The translations under genes and the position numbers were made by a program. Source: Typha latifolia (Eukaryota > Streptophyta > Magnoliopsida > Poales > Typhaceae). From it: a stretch of 64,000 nt of DNA. Within the stretch, counting starts at the first letter, position 1; every line of letters starts with the position of its first letter. The stretch is from NCBI GenBank assembly GCA_019914945.1, contig CM034106.1, positions 6,572,001-6,636,000 of the forward strand. Reading direction: 5' to 3'. Positions 46,567-57,999 of the stretch are shown piece after piece. The notes beneath the pieces are model-generated. The model saw nothing but the letters and a program-made list of their open reading frames with translations. It did no database searches and was not told the origin of the DNA.

Positions 46567-47361
46567 TGATACAATCTCCCCTAGATTAGGTTTGATTTAT
46601 CTCATTATCAAATCTGTGTCGGATCTTGTATGGAACTTTCAAAAGAGATTCTTGAAGATATAGCAGTCGGATTAACATGAAATTTTGACAAGTCATAGCC
46701 CTACAAAAGAGCTTTCCAACAAATCTAATTTTGGGTGATTCAGACGACAAAATATGGAGATATCTTCAGATAAGTGGGCAAACATCGGGGAGTCCGATCT
46801 TCAAGATTCAGATCAAAATATGATTTTGGATCCATGGATGGGGCATGGGATCCTAGGTGGAATATGGAGGTAGTAGGTGGCGGTAATGGGTGGCACCGGT
46901 AAGGAAGGTAGTGGGGGAAGATTATGGATGGTGGAAAGGTTAGGGCGAAGGCAGAGAGAGATTTGAAGAAGAGGGAGGAGTGGGCCGCCCATAAAGGACT
47001 AGGATGAGTGGCCGATCGAGGGAGTCTAGAGGCTAGAGGCGGCAATGCTGTGGTGGTGACTACTGCCGTGGGAGGAGAGAACGAAAGGAAAGGAGAGGAA
47101 AAAGATTAGGGCAAGAAACTTAATTCATTGATAATTTACCATGATGCACACCACAATGGTTTATAGGTGGCTACCGTCTAGCTGGTTCAGCTAACCCAAC
47201 TGGATTGAACTCATAGTTACTTAAAAGCAAATAGTACTAATTTAGGGGCTAATTTGCAATAAGAAAATAACAAAAATTAAATAATTAATGAGAAATAGGA
47301 ATAGGGATCCAACCCCTTTGTGTTCGGCTCGAGGCGACTTGGTCTGACCTAAGTCGTATCA
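46567..47361 (-). repeat. G2 3' LTR
   Basis: The 795-bp LTR is collinear with 51660-52440, differing by scattered substitutions and small indels, mostly transitions. It shares phrases (GAGCTTTCCAACAAATC) with the G3 LTR. Confidence 0.9.
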
Positions 47362-47379
47362 ATTCACCTTGCTTCCGCC

Positions 47380-48040
47380 ACCTTCTCCTCAAGGTGTGAA
47401 ATTTGGGAAGCGGTACATAGTATTTGACTCGAGCTCCCAGGTAGACTCATCAGTAGGCTTGCCTAGCCACTTGATCAACAAATCTGTCTCCAATCTGGAT
47501 CTATGGCGCTATCTCCTATGGTTTAAGACTCATACTGATTTAGCTGGGCTATCTTCCTCCATTGGTTCGGGCAAGGTCGAACCCACCACATGATTAGGCC
47601 CGATCTAAGCCTTCAATGCCAACACGTGGAAGACCGGATGGACCTGGGTTCCTTTGGGTACGTACAACTGGTAAGCTACTGGACCGATTCATTATAGCAC
47701 TTGATACGACCCGTAATACTTGTGACCCAGCTTCTAGTTCAAAATCGACCTCAATGTGGATTGTCGATATAGTTGGGCTCGAACAAGCACCAATTGACCC
47801 ACCTCGAACTCGCACTCTCGCCGGCCCTTGTCATGAGTCTGCTTCATGCGGTTTTGAGTTGATGCGAGGTGAATCTTGAGCTGTCTCAAAGTTTCATCTC
47901 GGTTCGCAAGGTCCAAGACGAGCATGGTCCGATCTGACGTCGCAAGTTTATCGTAGGCAGCAAGACGGGGGAGTGCGCCCATAAATCGCCTCAAAGGGGG
48001 TTATGCCGGTGCTAGAGTGATGAGCCATATTGTAAGACCA
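47380..48040 (-). pseudogene. G2 integrase C-terminus and chromodomain
   Basis: Minus-strand frames give RECEFEVGQLVLVRAQLYRQ and a decayed HPVFHV, then LIKWLGKPTDESTWELESN ending RFPNF (about 47500-47390), a C-terminal chromodomain. The stretch is frameshifted and has stops. It confirms G2 as a chromovirus like G1. Confidence 0.8.
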
Positions 48041-48960
48041 CTGGGCCCATTGGAGGAATTTGACCCAATCCCTTAGTCTACCATAAAGCAACGCAAATAT
48101 TGCTCGAGTCCGCGGTTCACCACCTCAGTTTGGCCATCCATCTCGAGGTGATAAGTTGAACTGAGGTTGACTCGAGTCCCTTATAATCTAAAAAACTCAG
48201 ACTAAAACTCGCTGGTAAAGATGCGATCATCCGACACGATCATCCTAGGCATCCCATGTAAGCGTGCCACTTCTCGAACAAAAATTTCAGCAACTTTCTT
48301 CGTTGAAAATGGGTGCATCAATGCTATAAAATGAGTGTATTTGCCTTGAACCTCCGACAACCCCTCGATGAAGTCCATGGAGATGTCCTTCCAAATATGC
48401 TCTAGTATAGGCAGCGGTTGCAACAGCATGCTTGGTTTGAGCGTCTTCAATTTGACTCATTAGCAGATTTGGCATTTGCAAACATATTTCTTCACATCCG
48501 ACTTCATCCCTGTCTATGTACAGCTTTGGGCTAGCCGCTTGTAGGTGCGTAAGACACCTTCGTGGCCTGCTGTAGGGGTATCATGGAAGTGTGCCACCAA
48601 TAGTCTCTGTCGCCCCTCGTCCGCGGGTACCTTGATCCACCTGCGCTCGAGCACCAACCCACTGCGCTCCTCGTGCTCGGGGTAGCTCGATGGGTTCTCT
48701 CTCATCTCCTCCATGAGTTGGACCAGATCTCGATCCTCTGCACTGGCTCTCCACAGATCTGAAAAGAAAGGGAAGGTTGGTACTGAAAAAGAAGCGAGCT
48801 CGCTTGCGTCTAGTTAGCGCGAAAGGGTATCGACGGCTCGGTTCTCGATCCCCCTTTTGAAGACTAGCTCGTAGTCATACCCAAGGAGCTTCGTGATCCA
48901 CCCTTGCTGTGCCGAGGTGTGCACACGTTGCTCCATGAAGAAGGGTAAGCTTCGTTGGTC
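48041..48960 (-). pseudogene. G2 integrase and RNase H end
   Basis: The frames carry GYDYELVFKRGIENRAVDTL (RNase H tail), HFHDTPTAGHEGVLRTYKRL (integrase zinc finger), ISMDFIEGLSEV and MPRMIVSDDRIFTSEF (catalytic core, with the DR spacing altered). Frame changes occur at about 48450 and 48510. Confidence 0.85.
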
Positions 48961-49900
48961 TATGCGGATAGTAAACCATCAGCCAATCAAATAGGGTCGC
49001 CATTTGGTGACGGCGTGCAGAATTGCAAGCATTTCGCGCTCGTAGGTGGATAATTGTCTTGACTGGTCCTACAATGCCTTGCTCATATATGCCACGGGCC
49101 TGTCATCCTGCATCAAAACAGCTCCAATACCTACACCCGAGGTGTCGCATTCCACCATGAAGGTTTTGCTGAACTCTGGCAAAGCCAAAACCGACGCTGT
49201 AGACATGGCTAACTTCAATGCTTCGAAAGTCTCCGTCGATTTGCTCGTCCATTAAAACCCTCCTTTTCTAAATAAAGTAGTCAGTGGGGTAGCAATCTTG
49301 CCATAATTGGCAACAAATCGCCAATAGTACCCTATCAACTCAAGGAATCCCCTCAATTCTCGTGGGTAAGTAGGGATCAGTTAGCCCACCATGTGTTTGA
49401 TCTTGCTTGGATCGACCTCCACTACTCTCGCCAAGATGATGTGCCCCAAGTACCTTTCTTTCGAACTAGCAGCACCGGTGATGAGTAGGCACTCCTACTC
49501 GGCTGGATGATCCATTGCTCTAGCATTCGACCACTAATTTGCTAATCTCCTCCTTCTAGACATATGGGTACCAATACGGTTGAACATTTGTTGGTTCAGC
49601 CCCTGTGATGATCTGAATTTGGTGGTCATGGTGACGAGTCGATAGTAGTCCTTAGGGCTCCTCAAAGAGGTCGCTGACTTCCTACAGTAACTCCTTCATG
49701 TTAGCGGGTATTCCATTGGGTGGTGGATATTCTAGTTCAGCAATAGCCATTTGCATGAGTAGAGCTCGGTCCCCTACACATGGAGGTCCAAACAACGGCT
49801 GCAACGCTAGTCCTTACCACGTCTAGTTTCCATCCAGCAGCACTCGCTGACCATTCCTCTGAATTGTAAGCGTGAGGTTTATAAAATTTAATGTCATGGG
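48961..49900 (-). pseudogene. G2 RT remnants and RNase H start
   Basis: PYWYPYV and KEEISKLVVEC (RT N-terminus) are followed almost at once by text from the RT connection (GGF.WTSKSTETFEALKLAMS, FMVECDTSGVGIGAVLMQDD) and RNase H (LSTYEREMLAILHAVTKWRP). The palm motifs expected between (the VDYR and YIDDILVYS types) are absent, so the RT core was deleted. Confidence 0.8.
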
Positions 49901-49909
49901 CCCCAAGCT

Positions 49910-51606
49910 TTAAAGCCATTGAGTTCCCAAAACAATGTCGGCACCCTGCAAGGCCAATAGATAAATATCCAAGGTGAAGGTTTGGCCTTGCACCTTCAAC
50001 TCCACGCCTCTGCAAATAAAATTAGCCCACAATGTGGTGCCATCTCCGATCGTCACATTGAACCCATCTGTGGATTTCAACTTTAGCCCAATCTTCCAAA
50101 GGAGCCTCTCGTCGATGAAGTTGTGAGTGGACCCGGTGTCAATTAGGATTCTCACTATGGTCTTCTTGACTACACCATTTACCAGCAGGGTCTTTGGTGT
50201 AGTTGTTCCGGAATAGGCATGGAGGGAGATCTCGGCCATAATTTCTTCCACGGGCTGCTCCTCCACTACTTCCTCTTGTTGCCCAGCCACACCCTCATTT
50301 TCAGCTGCAACCTCATCATTAGCTTCCTCCAATCCATCTATTAGCATCACCGATCCCATCGATTTGGCGTAGCGATGTCCAGGTACGAACTTTTCATCGC
50401 AGCGAAAGCAAAGACCTTTGGCTTTCTGCTCCTCCACTTGAGTAGGTGTGAGTGCTCGACCCGTACCTCTAGGTGTGTACTTCACATCATGGGAGGGCCT
50501 CAGGGCTGCCTGAGGAGGCACCATTGCAGCAGCAACCCTTAGTGCGTCGGCTCCATTTCCTATCGCTATGGTAGGCCGAGCTAGGTAGCGGCTATCCCGG
50601 CTTGTCCAATTTTGTTTGATCTGCATCCTCATTGCTCGATGCTTGTCTTCCATTAGCACCGCATCCTTGAAGGCCTCCTTTAAGGTTCTAGGCCTTAAAG
50701 CCCTCACATTGGCTTGTATGTCTCCTCGCAGCCCCAAGATGACAGTGCTGCAAAGTTGTTGATTGGTCCAAGGAGGTTGGCAGCAGCTACTTATCCTCTC
50801 AAATTCTTCTTGGTATACTCCAATCGTGGTCCTTTGTATGGTCTTTGAGAGGAGAGCATCGAAGTCTTCATACTTTGACACTCCAAATCACCGAGTGATA
50901 TTAGTACAGAAACCAATGAAGTGCCGCATCTTCAAGGTGGAAACTCGCAAGCGTCATCTTATGCTCTTTCGCTGTACCTTGGTACGTGAAAAATTGTTCC
51001 ACTCTATACAGCTAATCGACCTGGCCACCACCTTTGAACTTCGAAAAGTTGAGACGCACGGTTCACCCACTAATATAGTTATCCCGATTCGGATCATATC
51101 CAAGCCCTTGTCTAACCTGAGGAGGATGCATCATGAATGGTTGATGATCACTCCTTCAGTTTATGTCAACCTGATGCGGTTCCAGTTCATCTTGTTTCGC
51201 CCAATGGTCTAGACCCCCAAGATGATCATCATTTATGTTTGCCCGATGGACGGGCCCACCTGCAAGTTGTCCTGGCGGACTACCCTTGCTGGTCTCTGCC
51301 CAAAGGGTTGTGGCAGCAGGGGTTCTTGCTGGTGAAGGTTTTGAATTGGTGGAGCGGGTTCATGGTAGTAGACTCGCATCGGGGGATCGTCAATGCATTT
51401 TCGATCTCCATTACTTCTCTTGTCGCCCGTATTCCTCGCATCATCTAATTATTGATGGCCATTGGATCCGATCATAGCTTGAACACTAGGATCTTCCATG
51501 TTCAGATTCGGTCGGGCAGTTCCACGGGTATATATTCCTGTAGTCGTTTTCCCTCCTCCATTGCGAAAATCTCGTCCTCCTCATTTCGCCGTGCAGCCAT
51601 AACTCT
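49910..51606 (-). pseudogene. G2 gag-protease
   Basis: The main frame (50881-49910, 323 codons) has the gag C-terminal half (QLCSTVILGLRGDIQANVRA), a zinc knuckle CFRCDEKFVPGHRYAKS whose last Cys is replaced by Ser, and the aspartic protease RILIDTGSTHNFIDERLL. Upstream, 50882-51606 holds the start of gag in other frames (near 51590, MTTRVMAARRNEEDE-like), broken by frameshifts. It is the longest uninterrupted retroelement frame on the left of LINE-2. Confidence 0.85.
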
Positions 51607-51659
51607 GGTTGTCATCATAGGAAGCGTGTGTCCGAGGAACGGTGACTCTGATACCACTT

Positions 51660-52440
51660 TGATATGATCTGCCCTGGATTAGGTTTGATCTATCTCGTTA
51701 TTAAATCTGTGCAAGACCTTGCATGGAACTTCCAAAGGAGATTGCTAAAGATATAACCGTTAGATTAATGTGAAATTTTGATAGGTCGTAGCCTAGAAAA
51801 GTGCTTTCCAATGAGTCTAATTTTAGGTGATTCGGATGGCAGAATCCGGAGATATCTTTGGATAAGTAGGCGAACATCGGGAAGTTTGATCTGCAAGATT
51901 CAGATCAGAATGTAATTTTGGATCCATGGATGGGGGCACAGGATCCTAGGTGGAATATGGAGGTGGTGGGCCAGCGATAATGGGTGGCACCGGTAAAGAA
52001 GGTGGTGGGCGAAGATTATGGATGGTGGAAAGAGTTAGGGCAAAGGTAGAGAGATTTAAAGAAGGAGGAGTGGACCGCCCTAAGGGACTAGGGTGAGTGG
52101 CCGATCGAGGGAGGCTAGAGGCGACGGCGTCGTGTGGTGGTTGCTGCCGTGGAAGGAGAGAACGAGAGGGAAGGAGAGGAAGAAGATTAGGGCAAGAAAC
52201 TTAATTCATTGATAACTGACCATGGTGCACATCACAATGATTTATAGGTAGCTACCGTCTAGCCGGTTTGGCTAACCCGATCGGATTGAACTCATAATTA
52301 CTTAAGCAAATAGTACTATTTTAGGGATTAATTTGCAATAAGCAAATATCAAAAATTAAACAATTAATGAGAAATATTAATAGGGATCCAACCCCTTTGT
52401 GTTTGGCTTGAGGTGGCTTGGTCTGACCCAAGTCGTATCA
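51660..52440 (-). repeat. G2 5' LTR
   Basis: The 781-bp LTR begins TGATACGACTTGGGTCAGAC on the minus strand. A TATA-like CTATAAATC lies at about 52240-52248 (minus strand). No TTCGAA motif is present in U3. Confidence 0.9.
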
Positions 52441-52567
52441 TGGATTGTGTGAGCAAAGGGTGTATCTGTGCATGACGGGCCCTGCCAGTCCTGTTGCATG
52501 ACCCGCACGTATTGTGTGAGTGCGTGGACATCCATGTGCTCGTGCAGGGCAGAGGCGTTAAACTTTG

Positions 52568-53426
52568 GACCCTCTATCAATAAGTGGAGAAATCAACCCG
52601 ACAAAGCTTACAAGAGACCGCTGGTGCAAAACTAGCACGCTACGACAATCTCTACTCACCACCCTCCTCTCCTCCTAGATCCACCCAACCCCAGGCAGAA
52701 CAGCCTAGGTCTATTTGTCCCATCAATAGTGACTAATGTGTTGATAGGCGAGACGTCTTTGAGGAAAGCAAGTAAAACCCCCAGCCTAGCTGTCGATCAA
52801 GCATTGCACACTTCCTCTCCTGCTCCTACTACTAATCTTTCAGCCATTAGTATCAGCTCTACGATACAAGATTAAACAACTTGGCAAATGGAATGATAAA
52901 CGTTCCGATAACTATCAATCAGGCCCTCTCTAGCCTTGGCTTACTGCATAGCTTCCCTAACAACTTTCTCGGAAAGCAGCCAAAAGCAAACCAGACTCCA
53001 TCCCATCAGGACGCATCAATCCCTTTTGACGGTAATATTACTTCCACTCTTCTCTATAGTGTGCATGTCTCCCTTCTTATACCAAGGACGGGACTTGAGC
53101 TCATCTCTCCTTCCCCCATACTTCCCATGCAAACCCTACCCTTTACTCTCACGCCACAACTCCTACGTCCTCTACTCCTGTTGAGAATGACAACACTCAT
53201 TCCACCTCTCATAACAAAATCACCCCTAACAAAACCCACTCTCCTAGCAATGGAAAGAAAGTTCCCTCCAAGCTTAAGCAACCCCCACAAAAATGCCCTC
53301 ACATTACTAAAGACATTTGTCCTTCCACTTCACATATCCTTCCCCTTTCTAGCGCTGGATACCCTCTTGATGATACCAATGCATCAACAACTCTTGCCAT
53401 ACTAACCTGAACTTGTCGCAGCACTC
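52568..53426 (+). pseudogene. LINE-1 ORF1 tail / inter-ORF region
   Basis: Pro/Ser/Thr-rich frames such as 52881-53405 (SHQDASIPF, KSPLTKPTLL) resemble the variable, disordered C-terminus of plant LINE ORF1. I cannot align them to a domain. They lie between the ORF1 part and the ORF2 start. Confidence 0.45.
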
Positions 53427-55198
53427 ATTATGAAGATCATAGCTTGGAATTGTCGAGGGAGTGTAGGACCCTCAATAGTTTGAAACCTGAAAGCTATCCT
53501 CCACAGCATTAAAGCAGCTATTGCCTTTCTCTCTGAAACAAATGGAAGAGAAGGAAGAAAAGATAATCACCTCTCTTCAGCTTAGCAACCATCACGTGGA
53601 TGGATCTATCGGCCAGTCTGGTGGCCTTTGGCTTATTTGAGACTCTAATACTACCTTGGAGATTTTGGACTCTTCTACAAAATTTATCTTTGTGGTCATC
53701 AAAGACTCCATGAATAACCACAGGTGGATCCTTGGGTGCATCTACGGTAACTCCCACAACAAAATTGACCACCTCCTTTGGTCAAAAATTGATTTTTCGC
53801 CAGAGAAAACTTACCCTTTTATTGCATTGGTGACTTTAACTACATCGCTAGTCCTCAGGAAAAGGAAGGTGGCAACTTAGTCCTCCACTCCGACTCAAGG
53901 AAATTTGACTCTTGCATCTGCTCAACTGGGCTTCTAGACCTCAGCTTCTCTGGGCTTACTTACACTTGGACGAATAAGAGACTGAGCCACCTTCTTATTT
54001 GTGAATGCCTGGATAGAGCATTAGCCTCCCCTTCTTGGTGCAACCTCTACCATGATGCTCACATCCTTCACTTACTGGCAATCTCGTCCAACCACAACCC
54101 TATCCTTCTCAAAACTCTCCCTTAAGCCTGCCTCTAAATACTTCAAAGCTGAAAATTGTTTGATTAAAATAAAGTCTTACTCCGCATTCTACAATAATTC
54201 TTGGGCTAAAGTATACGAATTCCGACAAAACAATGTCTAGCAATCTTTCTACCTTGGCCAACCTGATCAAAGGCTGGGAAAATATGATGCTAGTAACCTT
54301 TCAGAGCAGATCAAATGTCTAGAAATCAAGCTAGCCAACATTCAATCGTTAGACTCTACTAATATAGAGTGGAACAAGGAAAAAAAGCTTTAAGAAGTGT
54401 GCTGGAATATCTTTATCTTAAACAAGAAATTTTCTGAAAACAACGTTCAAGGATGGAGTGGTTGAACCATGGTGATCATAACACAAAATATTTTCATGCT
54501 TCTGCTTCTAACTGAAAAAGGAGAAACTCAATTTCTGGTCTGAAGTTAGACTCAGGGGTTCGGTCCTATAACTAGGCTGAGATTTGCAAGGTTTCTGCCC
54601 CCCATTTTTAGCATATTTATAAGATCTCCAATCCCTCTTCCCTAACAAATTTAACTAATTTTCTTCCTAGTGCTTTTCCTCATATTCCTAAAGAAAGTGT
54701 TGACAATATGCTGGCTTGTCCAATGGATTTGGAGATAGAAGCAACTGTCAAAAGCATGGGCCTTGATGTAGCTCCAAGAGCTAATGGTTTTTCTCAAAAC
54801 ATCAACTAGTAAGATTGGCTTATTTATTTTAAAAGCTGATATCTTAAAAGCCTTTGATAAGATGGAATAGAATTTTATCAGTGATAGTTTAAAAGTTCAC
54901 GGCTTCCTCGACTCTTTCATCAAACTAATCCACAACTGTATCTCCAAAGTCTCCTTTGAATTTCTGGTCAATGGCAGTAAAAATGAGGCATTTCACCCTT
55001 CAGGGCTCTCCGCCAAGGATGCTCACTCTCCTTTCTTCTTTATTATCAGATCAAATGTGCTCTCCTTAATGTTCGAAGAAGCTACAAGTCAAGCTATATG
55101 GTGGCATTTGTCCGGCCAAAAGCGTGCTAGCTCTATATGGCATTCTATTTGTAGATGATTTATTAATTTTTGGTAAGACTGTGGCTACCAAAGTTATC
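53427..55198 (+). pseudogene. LINE-1 ORF2: endonuclease and start of reverse transcriptase
   Basis: ORF2 begins MKIIAWNCRGS (53430), the conserved start of L1 endonuclease, and contains FLSETN, GDFNYIAS (about 53830), TYTWTNKRLS and SSNHNPILL (the SDH motif with Asp lost to Asn). The RT section is frameshifted: VAPRANGFS, KADILKAFDKM, FLVNGSKNE, LRQGCSLS and FVDDLLIFGKT (the YADD-type catalytic box, about 55150). Copia-3 interrupts straight after, at 55199. Confidence 0.8.
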
Positions 55199-55659
55199 TG
55201 TTGTGCAAAATACTCAAATCGGTGAGGGAAGCGAAAGCAAAACCCTTCACCCTTAAACAAATCCAAATAGAATAGCAATAATTTGAGGCAAACCAAATAT
55301 TAGCAAAGCTAATATCAATATCAATGTGAGAACTCCAAATACAAGATGCTAGTTGTAGAGAACTTCAAATACCCAAAGTAATCTCAAATATGAACACCAA
55401 ATAGATGCAAACCATGAAGAGAAAAGAGGCAGAGACACGATTTACGTGGTTCGGCGATGTGCCTGCGACCATGAGCGGAACAATCTTCAATCCACTATGC
55501 AAATCTTCAAATACAAAGAGTTTATAACTCTAATCTCTCTCTAAACAATGGTGGCTCTCCCCTACAAGTTTTTCTGTCTTGCAAAATGCCCACCCAAAAA
55601 TCCTAAAACCCAACATTTCTATTTATAGAGCTGGTTCACATTGGGAATTTTCGCATTGC

Positions 55660-55932
55660 ATTCGAAGCCCTCGGGGACGCGTTTGAATGCGCCCATTATC
55701 AAAGCAGCAGAACCAAAGGGGCGTTCGAACACCCGCAGGGTGCGTTCGAACGCGCCCAGTGCAAATGCAGACTTGCATTCGAACACCAAAGCCCCGTTCG
55801 AACGCCTGCAGAAACAGCTGCTCTCGGGTTGGCTCGCGTTCGAACGCGACTAGGCCCGTTCGAACGCCTGCATCACAGATTGCCCCTCTATTTAGAGCCC
55901 GCGTTCGAACGCCCCTAGGGCCTGTTCGAATG
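55660..55932 (-). repeat. TTCGAA array in copia-3 3' LTR
   Basis: Palindromes occur, for example, at about 55721, 55742, 55775, 55796, 55837, 55857 and 55901 with CTGCAG/GCAGAC spacers, 67-340 bp from the LTR 5' end. A TATA box CTATAAATAG lies about 50 bp downstream (55619-55628, minus strand). The 5' LTR array (58455-58680) is shorter and more decayed. Confidence 0.88.
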
Positions 55933-56039
55933 TGCGGCACAGAAATGCTGATACATGCTGAATTTTTTGATGAAACTGAATTTGAGCCAATTTTTAACAA
56001 TTCTCCACCTTGGCGACAAATTCACAACTTCACCAAATC

Positions 56040-56300
56040 ACTCTCCACCACTGCAAAGTGACTGCAAATCCTAAAATTGCACCGCCTACAAATTTGTGTC
56101 AAAAGACACCAAATTCAAACAATTTCTACAAACAAATCTAAAATAAACTCCAAATGGTCTTCACCGTTGCAAAGTGAGTGCACCACTCCAAAACCCAAAT
56201 GCAAACAAATATGATGAGACTTCAAAGATGCTAAACAATTGTCTCCACCAATGCAAAGCGAGTGAGTGCACTGTGCTAATGCCAAGTAGTCAAACATGCA
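56040..56300 (-). repeat. Short imperfect repeats before copia-3 3' LTR
   Basis: CACTGCAAAGTGACTGCAAA, GTTGCAAAGTGAGTGCACCA and ATGCAAAGCGAGTGAGTGCA recur in 260 bp, near the polypurine tract. Confidence 0.6.
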
Positions 56301-56898
56301 AATACTTGGTCAAGTCCAAGCAATGTTGGACCTTGGCCCCAATCACAACTGCACTATCGTCATGAGCAACCAAAACTGCATATGCCATTCTATTAGTACA
56401 CCGTGCAAACTTGTGTGTCTTTCTTCTCGATCTACTAACTGCAATTGATTTTTCTTTCTGTAAAATTTTATGAGCTGAGGTCTCCACCTTATGCAAACTT
56501 GAGTCTTTTACATCCAAATTGGTAGACTTTGGCGCAGCACCAAAGATTTCATTCTCCACCTGCTGTGAAAAGTCTTTGCTTATGTCATTATGCAAATTCT
56601 TCTGATTCAAAATAGAAAACTTCCCAAAAGTTACAATTCTCTTGGAGACCTCATTCTTCAAATTTGGGCTTTGTGATCCATGACCATGCCTAATTATCAG
56701 TCTTGCCCTACAAAAAAAATACAAATTCATTCTCCGAAGGCCTTTCATCACAACTCGAATTCCCAATGCAATTTTGAAAATTCCATCTTTTATTGTGATT
56801 GTAAAGCCTTTGGATTCCAATGCGCTCAATGAGATAAGATTCTTCTTCAAATGAGAGACATATCATACCCCCGTCAACTCTCTCAATGAACCATCATG
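56290..56898 (-). pseudogene. copia-3 segment after protease, unrecognised C-terminal part
   Basis: The frame begins KKNLISLSALESKGFTITIK, the usual text between copia protease and GAG-pre-integrase, and reaches GLRRMNLYFF. It then changes to unrelated sequence (SRSRRKTHKFARCTNRMAYA) where integrase should be. The frame stays open for 186 codons. The tail could be shifted pol remnants or captured sequence; I do not recognise it. Confidence 0.6.
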
Positions 56899-56901
56899 CA
56901 A

Positions 56902-57911
56902 CTATAAACTAACTGTGCCAATTCCTTCAATTTTATAGGTATTATCATTACCTATAAAAACCATGCCATTGCTCAGTTCTTCAAAAGTGCAAAACCAATC
57001 TCGATGAGAACACATATGATAAGTGCAACCCGAATCCAAAATCCACTCATCTATATGACATAGTACAGATGAACTGCTAAGTGTAATATCCAGATCCAAA
57101 TCATCAAACTCATCTTCAAGATCGGCCACATTTGCCTTTCCCTTTTGCTGATCCTTGTCATTCAAAACTGGACAATCCTTTTTCGAATGTCCTTTATTGC
57201 GACAATATGAACATTTATCTCTAGCAGGAATGTCTCTACTGGACGATCCACCCCGCTTGGTAAACTTTCTAGTTTTCAATCTACCACCCACTGTCAATGC
57301 TTCAGATGGAGAGTCTGTATGAACCTGCTTATCCATCTTGCGATATTCATTATTGATCAATGCATTTGCAATATCCTTATAACAAATAGATTCTTTTCCA
57401 TATAGTAAGGTAGAAGTCAAATGATCATATATATCGGGCAACGAATTCAATAATACCAAGGCTTTGTCTTCATCCAAAATTTCCACATCCAAATTTTGCA
57501 AATCCACAAGTAACTTGTTGAAGACATTGAAATGCTCGGCCATAGGTGTTCCAACCTTATACTGAAATTGGAAAAACTTCTTCAAATAGAGCCTATTCTC
57601 AATGCTCTTAGTCATAAACTTGTCCTCCAATTTCTTTCGCAAGCTCTTCGCCAAGGTCTCCTTCATCACAAAGTACTTTAGATTCTTTGCTAGACAAAGC
57701 CGAATGGAGCTGCAAACTTGCCGGTTCATTTTCTCCTAATTTCTCTCGGATATATCTTCGGGCTTCTCCTCCAAGGTGATGTCCAACTCTTGTTGGAACA
57801 AGACGTCCATCACTTCACATTGCCACATTTCAAAATTATTAGTGTCATCAAATTTCTCTACATCAAATTTTGCATTTGAAATAAGTTTTCCCAATTTGGA
57901 TGATCCCGACA
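56902..57911 (-). pseudogene. copia-3 gag and protease, one internal stop
   Basis: Gag starts at 57911 (MSGSSKLGKLISNAKFD) and carries NNFEMWQCEVMDVLFQQELD. After one TAG just upstream of 57729 it continues for 275 codons: SLRKKLEDKFMTKSIENRLY, LLVDLQNLDVEILDEDKALV, the knuckle CSYCRNKGHSKKDC and the protease site ILDSGCTYHMCSHRDWF. This is the Tork-like copia gag pattern (UBN2). The stop fits a single G-to-A change. It is among the best kept retroelement frames in the window. Confidence 0.85.
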
Positions 57912-57999
57912 TATTTGCAAATCAATGCTATCCCCAAATTCAAAGCTATCCCCAAATTCAAAGCCCTAGGTTTGAGACCTTAAAGCTCTGATACCAATT

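Larger units (their letters stand above)
46567..52440 (-). mobile_element. Ty3-gypsy chromovirus G2, structurally complete but RT-deleted
   Basis: The LTRs at 46567-47361 (3') and 51660-52440 (5') both run TGATACGACTT..TATCA on the minus strand, with a perfect TGGAT duplication (46562-46566 and 52441-52445). The primer site TGGTATCAGAGTC lies at 51644-51656, three bases from the LTR. Order is gag, protease, RT remnants, RNase H, integrase, chromodomain. The 5.9-kb length is short for an intact chromovirus because the RT core is missing. Its LTRs lack the TTCGAA array. Confidence 0.95.
43509..52562 (+). mobile_element. ~3 kb LTR family copy C, split by gypsy G2
   Basis: It starts TGTAACAGCCCAAG and ends ..GGCGTTAAA, a decayed GTTACA. 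CTTTG flanks both ends (43504-43508 and 52563-52567), and removing it joins LINE-1 sequence. Without G2 it is about 3,170 bp. It has the CA/CT microsatellites (43777-43840), a TTC run (44110-44160), AT-rich DNA, and the block 44840-46260 shared with copies A and B. It has no coding domain. Confidence 0.75.
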
